Source: Bacteroides sp. (GTDB taxonomy: Bacteria > Bacteroidota > Bacteroidia > Bacteroidales > Bacteroidaceae). Taken from it: a stretch of 52,610 nucleotides of DNA. Positions 25,746 through 33,832 of the stretch are shown piece after piece (the stretch's first letter is position 1; every line of letters starts with the position of its first letter). The stretch covers positions 1 to 52,610 of the forward strand of contig NZ_JASLER010000066.1 in the NCBI RefSeq assembly GCF_030151085.1. The letters are read 5' to 3'. A model generated the notes under the pieces. It had not been told where the DNA came from. It made no database searches and saw only the letters and a list, made by a program, of their open reading frames with translations. Both the position numbers and the translations under genes were made by a program.

Positions 25746-25943
25746 ATGAACCGAATAAAAGAAGTCCTCGAAGAGAAAGGAATCAAGCAAACGTGGCTCG
25801 CAGAGAAGATCGGCAAAAGTTTCAGCCAAACCAACGCCTATGTCTGTAACCGTCGCCAACCTAGCTTAGAGCAACTCTTTGAAATCGCCAAAATCCTTGG
25901 CGTGGATGTGAAGGAATTAATTGATAATAAAGAAAAAAAATAA
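25746..25943 (+). CDS. XRE-family controller protein
   Basis: 65-aa Cro/CI-type helix-turn-helix protein, nearly all of it the HTH domain (KGIKQTWLAEKIGKSFSQTNAYVCNRRQPSLEQLFEIAKILGV). It ends 5 bp before the methyltransferase gene, the position of a C (controller) protein of restriction-modification systems, so it probably times expression of the downstream nuclease. Confidence 0.87.
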   Translation: MNRIKEVLEEKGIKQTWLAEKIGKSFSQTNAYVCNRRQPSLEQLFEIAKILGVDVKELIDNKEKK

Positions 25944-25948
25944 TATAT

Positions 25949-28006
25949 ATGAAACTGACAGACATTCTGAAAGGCTCTGAATACAGCCTAACCTTGTTCA
26001 AGCAAGAGGATATTACCAACCTTGAAAATCGCATCACAACGAAAGCAAACAAAAAGGGTGGTGAAGATGCTTACGTTACGTGTATTGTAAGGGATAAAGA
26101 GATAAAGCTAACCCCGGAGGAGATAGTACGACAACTATATACACAAGAACTTATAGAAAAATACGGTTATCCTAAGGATAGGCTGGTATTTGAGTATCCA
26201 ATCTACTTTGGACGAGAGGCAAAACGTGCTGATATTGTCGTGCGAGACAAAGACGATTTCAATGTAGCATATATCATTGTCGAGGTCAAAAAGCCAAAAG
26301 CTAAGGATGGCAGGGAGCAGTTGAAATCATATACGCATAGCACGGGTGCGAGTATGGCTATATGGACGAATGGAACAGCCATTACTTACCACCAACGAAA
26401 AAATCCGAATTATTTTGAGGATATACCTGATATTCCGAAAGATACTCAAACGCTCGAAGATATTTTGCAACGTCCTTTTACAATGGATGATTTGATAAAG
26501 AGTGATAAGCTGACACAAACAGGTAAATCGCTCAAAGACCTTGTTACCGAGATGGAAGATGAGGTTTTGGCAAATGCAGGCGTTGATGTGTTCGAGGAGG
26601 TTTTTAAATTAATATTTGCCAAGTTGTTTGATGAACAGACTGGAGCTACGGACAAAAAATATAATTTGGAGTTTCGCAATTCGGGTCAAAGCGATATTCA
26701 GCTAAAAGAGAAGATAGAAAAATTATTCAAAAAGGCTTGTAGTAAATGGGAGGGAGTTTTTCCTGTTGATGCAAAGATAAACTTAACACCTCCTCACCTT
26801 TCGATTTGTGTCTCGTCTTTGGAAGGCGTAAAACTTTTTAACTCAAACCTTGATGTTGTAGATGAGGCTTTCGAATACTTGATGAGCAAGAGTAGCAAGG
26901 GCGAGAAAGGACAATATTTTACGCCTCGTTATGTGATTGATATGTGTGTTAAGATGATGAACCCACAACCCCACGAGCCTATTATCGATACAGCAGCGGG
27001 TAGTTCTGGTTTTCCAGTGCATACGATTTTTCACGTATGGAAAAATATGCAACTTGCCAAAAATGAGCCTGTAAGCCATCTGTTTACAGCAATCAAGAAA
27101 GGGAGAGAAGAGACTGATTATGTGGTTGACAATGTATTTGCCATAGACTTTGATGAAAAGGCGGTGCGTGTGGCTCGTACTCTGAACCTTATTGCAGGAG
27201 ACGGGCAGACCAATGTAATGCACCTAAATACGTTGGATTATAGCCGTTGGGCAACAGTTACCAAAGATGAAAACTGGAATGACACATATAACAACGGATT
27301 CAAAAAGCTCAAAAAGTTAGCTACTGACACTAATTTCAGTGGATTTGATTTTGCAATACTAATGGCTAACCCTCCCTTTGCAGGAGATGTGAAAGAGGGG
27401 CAGATATTGAGCCGCTATGAGCTTGGAATGAAGAACGGGAAGACACAAAAAAGTGTCGGACGGGATATTTTGTTTATTGAGCGAAATATCAACTTTCTAA
27501 AGCCGGGTGGTCGTATGGCAATCGTGTTGCCGCAAGGTCGATTTAACAATTCCAGTGATAAATATATCCGTGAATTTATAGCCGAGCGATGCCGCATATT
27601 AGCAGTAGTGGGCTTACACGGCAACACTTTCAAACCGCACACAGGTACAAAGACAAGCGTTTTGTTTGTACAGAAGTGGGATGAAAAACTATGCCCAAAG
27701 GTTGATAATTACCCTATTTTCTTTGCAACTCAACAGAAAGAGGGTAAGAATAATAGCGGCGAGAAGCTCTTTTGGAAAGAGGATAAGAGCGGAACAACCA
27801 CCGACCCCAAACTTGCTTTATGCGATATGCACGGACACCCTGTCATTTACCACGACCTGCATAATACAGTAAATTATCGGTGGAACAATATAACAAAGTG
27901 TAACGAAGCCGATATAATAACGCCCGATGGCATAGCAGAGGCATTTGTGGAATTTGCGAAAAAGGAGAAGTTATCTTTTTTCGTGGATGCCCCTTTGACG
28001 AAGTAA
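25949..28006 (+). CDS. Nuclease-N6-adenine methyltransferase fusion (HsdR_N + HsdM)
   Basis: 685-aa fusion. Residues about 55-155 form an HsdR_N-like PD-(D/E)xK domain: Asp95 (RADIVV), Glu112-Val-Lys114 (IIVEVKKP) and then GREQLKSYTHSTG. Residues about 200-650 form an HsdM-type methyltransferase, with GQYFTPR (321-327), motif I DTAAGSSGF (347-355), the acidic Asp400-Phe-Asp and catalytic NPPF (474-477, ANPPFAG). A separate S subunit follows. There is no HsdR motor in the same chain. The layout resembles BcgI-type (type IIB) RM polypeptides, but typical type I M proteins with extra domains are an alternative. Confidence 0.87.
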   Translation: MKLTDILKGSEYSLTLFKQEDITNLENRITTKANKKGGEDAYVTCIVRDKEIKLTPEEIVRQLYTQELIEKYGYPKDRLVFEYPIYFGREAKRADIVVRDKDDFNVAYIIVEVKKPKAKDGREQLKSYTHSTGASMAIWTNGTAITYHQRKNPNYFEDIPDIPKDTQTLEDILQRPFTMDDLIKSDKLTQTGKSLKDLVTEMEDEVLANAGVDVFEEVFKLIFAKLFDEQTGATDKKYNLEFRNSGQSDIQLKEKIEKLFKKACSKWEGVFPVDAKINLTPPHLSICVSSLEGVKLFNSNLDVVDEAFEYLMSKSSKGEKGQYFTPRYVIDMCVKMMNPQPHEPIIDTAAGSSGFPVHTIFHVWKNMQLAKNEPVSHLFTAIKKGREETDYVVDNVFAIDFDEKAVRVARTLNLIAGDGQTNVMHLNTLDYSRWATVTKDENWNDTYNNGFKKLKKLATDTNFSGFDFAILMANPPFAGDVKEGQILSRYELGMKNGKTQKSVGRDILFIERNINFLKPGGRMAIVLPQGRFNNSSDKYIREFIAERCRILAVVGLHGNTFKPHTGTKTSVLFVQKWDEKLCPKVDNYPIFFATQQKEGKNNSGEKLFWKEDKSGTTTDPKLALCDMHGHPVIYHDLHNTVNYRWNNITKCNEADIITPDGIAEAFVEFAKKEKLSFFVDAPLTK

Positions 28007-28017
28007 AGTATAAAAAC

Positions 28018-29418
28018 TTGTTAGAGGGGCTGGAAGCAGTCGAGGTGGAGTTGAAAAATGTAATTTCAAGTGATTTATCTATGCGACTTGACTCGGAGTA
28101 TTACAAAAAAATATTTGTCTTAGAAGATGCAAAATTATGCTCTCTAAACGCAAAACCGTTATCATCATTTACCAAAAAGATTGATGTGGGATTTGTAGGA
28201 TCGATGGTTAGTAATTATTCTGAGGATGATTCGGATCCTGTATTATTGCAAACAAATAATATCGGCGAATTTTTTATTCAAGATATAAATCCGCAACGTA
28301 TTAATAGACAATTCCATCAGAAACTTACTAAATCACAAGTAGAAAAGAAAAATGTATTATTAGCGAGAAGTGGGTCTTTTGGTAAAGCAAGTATCTATTT
28401 GAAAGACGAAGTCTCAAACTCTTCGGATATTATTATTGTTGAAACAGATGACACGAAATTAAATCCATATTATTTGGTTGTATTTCTAAACTCAAAATTA
28501 GGTAAAAATCAATTATATAGATTTGCCAGTGGAGGATTACAAGGTCACGTGAATCTAACAATTTTAGAAACATTAAAAGTACCTTGCATTTCAGTAGAGT
28601 TATCATCAATGATTGAGCAGGTTGTTTTGTCCGCACATAAAAGTATTGAAAACTCGCAAAAACTCTACTCTGAGGCAGAGAAAATTTTGTTGGAAGAGTT
28701 GGGATTACAGGATTGGAAACCAGAGGAGCGGGCAACAACAGTAAAGAGCCTTTCTGACTTTCTCGTAAGTGGTCGCCTCGATGCTGAATACTATCAACCA
28801 AAATATGATGACTTATTTGCTCATCTTAAAAAGTACGAAACAAAACAATTAAGCCAAATTGCAACTATCAATAAATCAATAGAGCCAGGAAGTGATGCTT
28901 ATCAAGAGAGCGGTATCCCATTCGCAAGAGTGTCGAACCTCTCAAAATTCGGCTTGACAGAGCCAGATATTCACCTCGACAGAGCAATATTTGAGACCAA
29001 TGAATTAAAGCCTAAAAAAGACACCATACTGCTATCCAAAGACGGCAGCGTAGGTATTGCATACAAATTGGAACAAGACCTTGATGCAGTAACATCGGGA
29101 GCAATCTTGCACCTAAAAATCACAGATAAAGAGTTTTTACCCGACTACCTAACCTTGGTTTTGAACTCAATAATTGTAAAGATGCAGGCAGAAAGAGATG
29201 CAGGCGGTTCAATTATCCAACACTGGAAACCATCGGAAATTGAACAGGTGATTATACCGAAACTCTCTCGTGAGTTACAGACGCAAATTGCCCAGAAGAT
29301 ACAGGAGAGTTTCGCCCTAAAAGCAGAAAGCAAACGCCTCCTTGACCTCGCCAAAACCGCAGTCGAAACAGCGATTGAGCATGGCGAACAAAAAGCAATA
29401 GAACTCTTAAATTTATAG
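28018..29418 (+). CDS. hsdS: Restriction-modification specificity subunit (HsdS-like)
   Basis: 466-aa DNA-recognition subunit with two target-recognition regions. The halves repeat the pattern: SMRLDSEYYKK ... LARSGSFGKASIY ... LKVPCIS, and SGRLDAEYYQPKY ... LLSKDGSVGIAYK ... QVIIPKLS. Each half ends in a conserved helical spacer. No ATG or GTG is suitably placed: TTG 28018 is the likely start, 11 nt after the methyltransferase stop, and the frame stays open upstream. Weak initiation coupled to the M gene could limit S levels. Confidence 0.87.
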   Translation: MLEGLEAVEVELKNVISSDLSMRLDSEYYKKIFVLEDAKLCSLNAKPLSSFTKKIDVGFVGSMVSNYSEDDSDPVLLQTNNIGEFFIQDINPQRINRQFHQKLTKSQVEKKNVLLARSGSFGKASIYLKDEVSNSSDIIIVETDDTKLNPYYLVVFLNSKLGKNQLYRFASGGLQGHVNLTILETLKVPCISVELSSMIEQVVLSAHKSIENSQKLYSEAEKILLEELGLQDWKPEERATTVKSLSDFLVSGRLDAEYYQPKYDDLFAHLKKYETKQLSQIATINKSIEPGSDAYQESGIPFARVSNLSKFGLTEPDIHLDRAIFETNELKPKKDTILLSKDGSVGIAYKLEQDLDAVTSGAILHLKITDKEFLPDYLTLVLNSIIVKMQAERDAGGSIIQHWKPSEIEQVIIPKLSRELQTQIAQKIQESFALKAESKRLLDLAKTAVETAIEHGEQKAIELLNL

Positions 29419-29421
29419 AAT

Positions 29422-30018
29422 ATGAAATTTAGTTATTACGACACATTAGCTAACCTTATACTTGGATATTTACTGCTGTTTATACTCATGTATATAATTG
29501 GAGTAGAATACAATGAAAAACTGACAATTCCATATATGGCAGCAGGCTTTGTTTTAGGTTATTTTCTCAATGCTATAAGTGGTTTGCTAGAAGGTTTTTA
29601 TTATTGGACATTTGGGGGTATGCCATCTACCAAATTACTTCAGCACGATGAAACAAAAGGATATGCTGGGATTGACAGGGTGAGATTTTATGAAACAAAG
29701 AGAGCTGTACAATTATTAAAAGAAGAGTGTAAAAATCAAAATGCTGATGAACGACATATATTTGGAGTTGCAATGCGTTTTGCTGGTGCCCTGAAAGATA
29801 CTCGTATACCAACCTTCAATGAACAATATGTATTCTCAAGGGTAATGCTAACGTTTGTGATAATATCTACAGTGCTAATTATTGTAAAATTTCCTTGTTG
29901 TTGGATAACATATGCGACAACTATACCTACATTGCTTTTAGCGTGGAATAGATGTCGAGAAAGAGGGTATTACTTTGCAAAAGAAGTATTGAAAGAATAT
30001 TTAAATTGTAAAAAATAG
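29422..30018 (+). CDS. Four-helix membrane protein, unknown (cassette gene 1)
   Basis: 198-aa protein. The N-terminus FSYYDTLANLILGYLLLF, with an aromatic pair before the first helix, is a style often seen in small membrane proteins of defence islands. Helices lie near 10-27, 35-57, 138-155 and 158-172. The central soluble loop (about 70-135) is charged and would be cytoplasmic. It starts 3 bp after hsdS and ends 5 bp before the MBL gene, so it is tightly coupled to both. No enzyme motif. A membrane sensor or effector is possible (inference). Confidence 0.65.
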   Translation: MKFSYYDTLANLILGYLLLFILMYIIGVEYNEKLTIPYMAAGFVLGYFLNAISGLLEGFYYWTFGGMPSTKLLQHDETKGYAGIDRVRFYETKRAVQLLKEECKNQNADERHIFGVAMRFAGALKDTRIPTFNEQYVFSRVMLTFVIISTVLIIVKFPCCWITYATTIPTLLLAWNRCRERGYYFAKEVLKEYLNCKK

Positions 30019-30023
30019 ACAGT

Positions 30024-30956
30024 ATGAAGATTATAGTATTTGATGTTGGCAATGCCTTTTGTTCTCTTATTAAGAGTCCTAATGGTTATGGATTAATGAT
30101 AGATTGTGGGTGTCATAATGACAAAGATAACCCAGTTAATGTTATCAGAAACAATGTTGAGTGGTTAGAATTGAAGCCATTCGTAGCGAGTACTGGAACT
30201 TCGTATCCTTTGGGATTACTACATATAACGCATCCTGACGATGACCATGTTAGAAATGCGGCTCGTATCGAGCGTGAATTAAAGCCATATCTTTTGCGAA
30301 AGATAAAATGGGAAGAATTTCCTGATGGCAAAGATATAAATAATGACTACAAGCAGAGTATTGACAATCAGTATCGTGGTTCTAATCCTGAAACTATTGA
30401 ATGGGGGTTTGATGAAAATAAAATCTTTCAAATCCCAATTGATACTGTGAAAACAGATGAGGAATTATCTAAAAAAGTAAGAAATAACTCAAGTATTCTT
30501 AGATACATTTCGCACAATGGTGTTCGTATATTATTTACTGGTGATTTAGAAACAGCAGGTAGGCAATGGTTAATTGACAATAATCGAGATTTTGTAAATA
30601 CAGTAAAAAGTGGTATCGATATTTTTATAGCTCCACATCACGGTCATAACTCCGGATTCCCAAAATGTTTATTTGATCTTATAGGTAACGTGAAAATGAT
30701 CATACACTCTAAAGGATCAGAGGCTAATATTGAAGGAACAGATGTAGCTGCTCAATATAGCAATTATGCAGATGGTGCTAACTACTACAATCTTAAAGAT
30801 AAAAAGGTATATAATGGAAAAGTTCTTACTACAAGAAGCAATGGAAATATATATATAAATTTCTTACCTGATTCTTTTAGGGTGTGGACCGATAAGGCAT
30901 CTTCAAATCACGATGTGCAATATCATACTAATGCCGATGTGATAAATAGAATGTAG
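30024..30956 (+). CDS. MBL-fold hydrolase, ComEC C-terminal-like (cassette gene 2)
   Basis: 310-aa metallo-beta-lactamase-fold protein, probably a cytoplasmic phosphodiesterase or nuclease. It begins KIIVFDVGNAFCSLI. The metal motif is T-H70-P-D-D-D74-H75. Later ligands are FTGDLETAGRQWL (Asp) and APHHGHNSGFP (His). The DVGxG-like start, HPDxDH motif and PHHG motif are those of ComEC/Rec2-type MBL domains, here without the membrane part. It has membrane-protein genes on both sides. The substrate is unknown; a nucleic acid or nucleotide signal is a reasonable guess. Confidence 0.83.
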   Translation: MKIIVFDVGNAFCSLIKSPNGYGLMIDCGCHNDKDNPVNVIRNNVEWLELKPFVASTGTSYPLGLLHITHPDDDHVRNAARIERELKPYLLRKIKWEEFPDGKDINNDYKQSIDNQYRGSNPETIEWGFDENKIFQIPIDTVKTDEELSKKVRNNSSILRYISHNGVRILFTGDLETAGRQWLIDNNRDFVNTVKSGIDIFIAPHHGHNSGFPKCLFDLIGNVKMIIHSKGSEANIEGTDVAAQYSNYADGANYYNLKDKKVYNGKVLTTRSNGNIYINFLPDSFRVWTDKASSNHDVQYHTNADVINRM

Positions 30957-30993
30957 ATCGTCAAGCTCAACATAATTATAAACCGTTGGTATT

Positions 30994-31341
30994 ATGAAAT
31001 TGAAAATAAAATATCTGATATTAGTGCTTACAATGGTATTTATGGCTGGATGTGCGATGGATATTGATCCAAATATTGCTAATACCACATTTGGAATGCA
31101 GGCGATGAAATATGAGTTTATCATTGTATTAATTAGTCTTATTGGAGGAATCGGATGTCTTATAGCAGGACTTATCCTAACGATACTTGGATTCACGGGG
31201 TCTATTGAATGGATCGTTGAATCCGCAGGATTTACATCAAAACTAATAAACGCATCTCCCGGAATAGTGCTAATGATAATAGGCTTTTGGCTTACACTAA
31301 AAAGTAGAATAGATATTAAAGCTAAGAAAAATGGAAAATGA
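30994..31341 (+). CDS. Small lipoprotein with two membrane helices (cassette gene 3)
   Basis: 115-aa protein. It starts with a lipoprotein signal (YLILVLTMVFMAGC, lipobox MAGC) and then has two hydrophobic segments (about 42-70 and 88-104) and a basic tail. The next gene starts 11 bp before its stop codon, so translation is coupled. Function unknown; it probably assembles with the neighbouring membrane proteins. Confidence 0.6.
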   Translation: MKLKIKYLILVLTMVFMAGCAMDIDPNIANTTFGMQAMKYEFIIVLISLIGGIGCLIAGLILTILGFTGSIEWIVESAGFTSKLINASPGIVLMIIGFWLTLKSRIDIKAKKNGK

Positions 31342-32008
31342 AAATAACAACACCCATACTTCTACTTCAGAGAAGATAGAGAGCATTGTTTCCTTGAAAG
31401 ATATTAGAGACACGTTTTACCAACTGCGAAATTTTGAAATATCAAACCTATGGCAGAGATCTATTTTCCTGTCGGCATTGCTGGTTTTGTTTTTTACTGC
31501 TTATGCGTATTTAGCATCTGAAATAATTAAGCAACCAGAAAGTTCAAGCATACTCCTATTGAATGAAATATGTTGTGGCATAGCATTATGTGGATTTACA
31601 TTCTCTATTATATGGATTATGATGGCTAAGGGTTCAAAGGCTTGGTATGAGGTCTATGAAAGAAGAATTTACGACATAGAAAAGGAGAACGCATTAATGG
31701 TAAATAAAGATTACCGTATGGGAGCTGATTGCACACCTTGGGGGCTGGATAGTAATTTATTTACTAAAACGGCTGGAGCCTATTCAGTTTCAAAATTGAA
31801 TATTATGATTGGATTATTTTTGATGATAATATGGTTTATAATCTTGACAATACATTACGTGTCGGCAATTATCACTTTTGTGAATGGAACCTTTAATTGT
31901 GTAGTTAACACAATTGTATTCACATTAATACCTGTGCTCTTTTTAGTCATATTTATTACTGCAATATGTAATACGTGGGCAAAAAGTGGTGCCCTCAGTA
32001 AACCTTAA
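31331..32008 (+). CDS. Membrane protein, RipA-like (cassette gene 4)
   Basis: 225-aa protein. Four hydrophobic segments lie near 45-65, 75-98, 150-172 and 185-210. Between helices 2 and 3 is a conserved-looking cytoplasmic segment, WIMMAKGSKAWYEVYERRIYDIEKEN. A KGSKAWYE-type motif after the second helix recalls RipA-type octameric membrane proteins; I hold this loosely. It overlaps gene 3 and lies 16 bp before the HEPN-motif gene. Confidence 0.6.
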   Translation: MENENNNTHTSTSEKIESIVSLKDIRDTFYQLRNFEISNLWQRSIFLSALLVLFFTAYAYLASEIIKQPESSSILLLNEICCGIALCGFTFSIIWIMMAKGSKAWYEVYERRIYDIEKENALMVNKDYRMGADCTPWGLDSNLFTKTAGAYSVSKLNIMIGLFLMIIWFIILTIHYVSAIITFVNGTFNCVVNTIVFTLIPVLFLVIFITAICNTWAKSGALSKP

Positions 32009-32024
32009 TTCGTAATTAATTTAC

Positions 32025-33152
32025 ATGGAAAGCAAATACAATAATTGGTTAATCAGTCTTGATTCAGATAATTTCTCCTTGTATATCAAAACATGGTTTG
32101 CATTTCTTGCCTCCGTACATGAACTCGTAATGAAAAATGCTTCAGAAGATGACCAGAAGCAATTAATGGGAGCTAAAGGAGATAAAATATTTTTAAAATA
32201 TTACGAAGATAATATTTTAAACAAAATTAATATTGACAATATCCGAGATGTGATTTTTGATATTTACAATAAAAGTCATGAAATCATCAAAGCAGATTAC
32301 CCAGAATACCTATTTGAATCGTATTACAAAAAGGTTGCTAAATTAGAAATAGCAGATGCTAAAGTTGTTGTAATTGGGAAAGATGAATATAAGTATACAA
32401 TAAGGATTCTTGACAAAAACGAATTAAATAACATAGAACTATATGTTGGCATATTGGTTACTTCTGAAGGATTAAAAAGCAGCCTTAAAAAACAATTTAT
32501 GGAAGCAAAAATAAGCTTGATTCCAGATAAGAGTGCTTTTGGCATTATTCAAAATGAAAAAATATTTTATTCAAATATAAGATTAGAGTTACGGAAGAAA
32601 TATTATTCTAATATCATTAAAACAGATGAAAAAAGCACTAGTAAGACACTGGTAATTGTTGATAGACTTATTTCGGATATAATAAATCTATTGGGAGGAA
32701 ATGATATTCATAAATATGTCTTTACTCCATGGTGTGATAAGTATAGGGGCTCTGATGATGATAATAGAAAATGGTTTCATTACTTTTGCTATATGCTTCG
32801 AAATATTATGTTTCATCGCATTATAGATCCGTTTGATAAAAGGTGGAGTGAAGTAATGAAATTAGGGCATCAAGGTCTTAGGGAATTACTTCTTCTGAAT
32901 ATTGATAAACTAAAATCTAATACAACAAAAGAAGACATAGTTGGCTGGTTTCTTAGTAATTATATGGATCCAGCTAATGGAGTCCCGTATAATGGCAGGG
33001 AGGGAGGTTATCAATATTGGAATGGTGGACCATATAATGCAAGAAACGAAATTGTTGAAGCTTTTCCTGATGCTGACGAAAAGATTATTAATAGTGCTGT
33101 AATCGAAGTGGAATTTGAGTCAATAGAATGGGTTAAACGAGATGAATATTAA
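32025..33152 (+). CDS. HEPN-motif protein, putative RNase effector (cassette gene 5)
   Basis: 375-aa protein not otherwise recognised. Residues 205-270 are helical and contain WFHYFCYMLRNIMFHRIIDP: Arg259-Asn260-x3-His264 is the R-N-x(3)-H form of the HEPN ribonuclease motif, preceded by a helix and an acidic turn (RGSDDDN). The N-terminal half is Lys/Ile/Asp-rich and mixed alpha/beta; the C-terminal part has a Gly/Tyr-rich segment (NGREGGYQYWNGGPYNARNE). AT-rich codon use sets it and the four upstream genes apart from the genes on both sides. RNase activity is an inference from one motif. Confidence 0.55.
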   Translation: MESKYNNWLISLDSDNFSLYIKTWFAFLASVHELVMKNASEDDQKQLMGAKGDKIFLKYYEDNILNKINIDNIRDVIFDIYNKSHEIIKADYPEYLFESYYKKVAKLEIADAKVVVIGKDEYKYTIRILDKNELNNIELYVGILVTSEGLKSSLKKQFMEAKISLIPDKSAFGIIQNEKIFYSNIRLELRKKYYSNIIKTDEKSTSKTLVIVDRLISDIINLLGGNDIHKYVFTPWCDKYRGSDDDNRKWFHYFCYMLRNIMFHRIIDPFDKRWSEVMKLGHQGLRELLLLNIDKLKSNTTKEDIVGWFLSNYMDPANGVPYNGREGGYQYWNGGPYNARNEIVEAFPDADEKIINSAVIEVEFESIEWVKRDEY

Positions 33153-33163
33153 AGATTCAAAAT

Positions 33164-33805
33164 ATGGCAAAACAAGATAGCAAAGGAATAGTATATGTTT
33201 TAACCAACTCGGCGATGCCGGGGCTGGTTAAGATAGGCATGACAACACGTGAGAGCATTGATACTCGAATGAAGGAGCTTTACAGTACAGGCGTTCCTGT
33301 GCCATTTTATTGCGTGTATGCATGCGAGGTAAAAGTTTCGGATTGTGCTAAAATTGAAAAAGCTCTTCACAAAGCGTTTGAGCCAAATCGAATAAATGCA
33401 AATCGGGAGTTTTTCAATATCAAAGCCGAACAAGCAACCGCAATTTTGGAGCTCTTCGACCGTAAAGACATAACCAGCGAGGTGACTGCCGAAATTGAAA
33501 ATGACCTGACCCCAGAGGACAAGGCTGCGGGTGAAAAGATTAAAACAAACCGTCGCCCACCTCTTAATTTTAGAGAGATGGGAATACAACCTAACTCTGT
33601 ATTGACGTTTGTTAATGACCCATCTGTTTGCGTTACGGTTATCGCCGACAAGAAAGTTTCATATAACGACAATGAGATTTCGCTTACAGCCATTACAAAG
33701 CAATTATTAGGTTTAGACTATGCTGTACAGCCCATCAAATATTGGGTATACGATGGTAAAAACTTGCGGGATATTTACGATGAGACGTACTCACTAGAAG
33801 AGTAA
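33164..33805 (+). CDS. GIY-YIG nuclease-family protein (T5orf172-like)
   Basis: 213-aa protein. The N-terminal GIY-YIG-like domain runs about residues 8-100: GIVYVLTNSAMPGLVKIGMT gives the Y-V-L / K-I-G pair, RMKELYSTGVPVPF the catalytic Arg region, and KIEKALHKAF...NREFF the Glu/His region. The C-terminal half (DLTPEDKAAG ... PPLNFREMGIQPNSVLTF) is a DUF4357-like winged tail. Such proteins often accompany the DUF2075 NTPase and type I-like RM genes, as here. It may cut DNA at or near the recognition complex. Confidence 0.85.
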   Translation: MAKQDSKGIVYVLTNSAMPGLVKIGMTTRESIDTRMKELYSTGVPVPFYCVYACEVKVSDCAKIEKALHKAFEPNRINANREFFNIKAEQATAILELFDRKDITSEVTAEIENDLTPEDKAAGEKIKTNRRPPLNFREMGIQPNSVLTFVNDPSVCVTVIADKKVSYNDNEISLTAITKQLLGLDYAVQPIKYWVYDGKNLRDIYDETYSLEE

Positions 33806-33832
33806 TACTAAACAAGAGACTATATTTATATT

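Noticed and set aside
25949..29418. Standard type I restriction system with full HsdR
   Set aside because: Only M (with nuclease-like N-terminus) and S are present; no SNF2-type motor gene was found between 25.7 and 38 kb.
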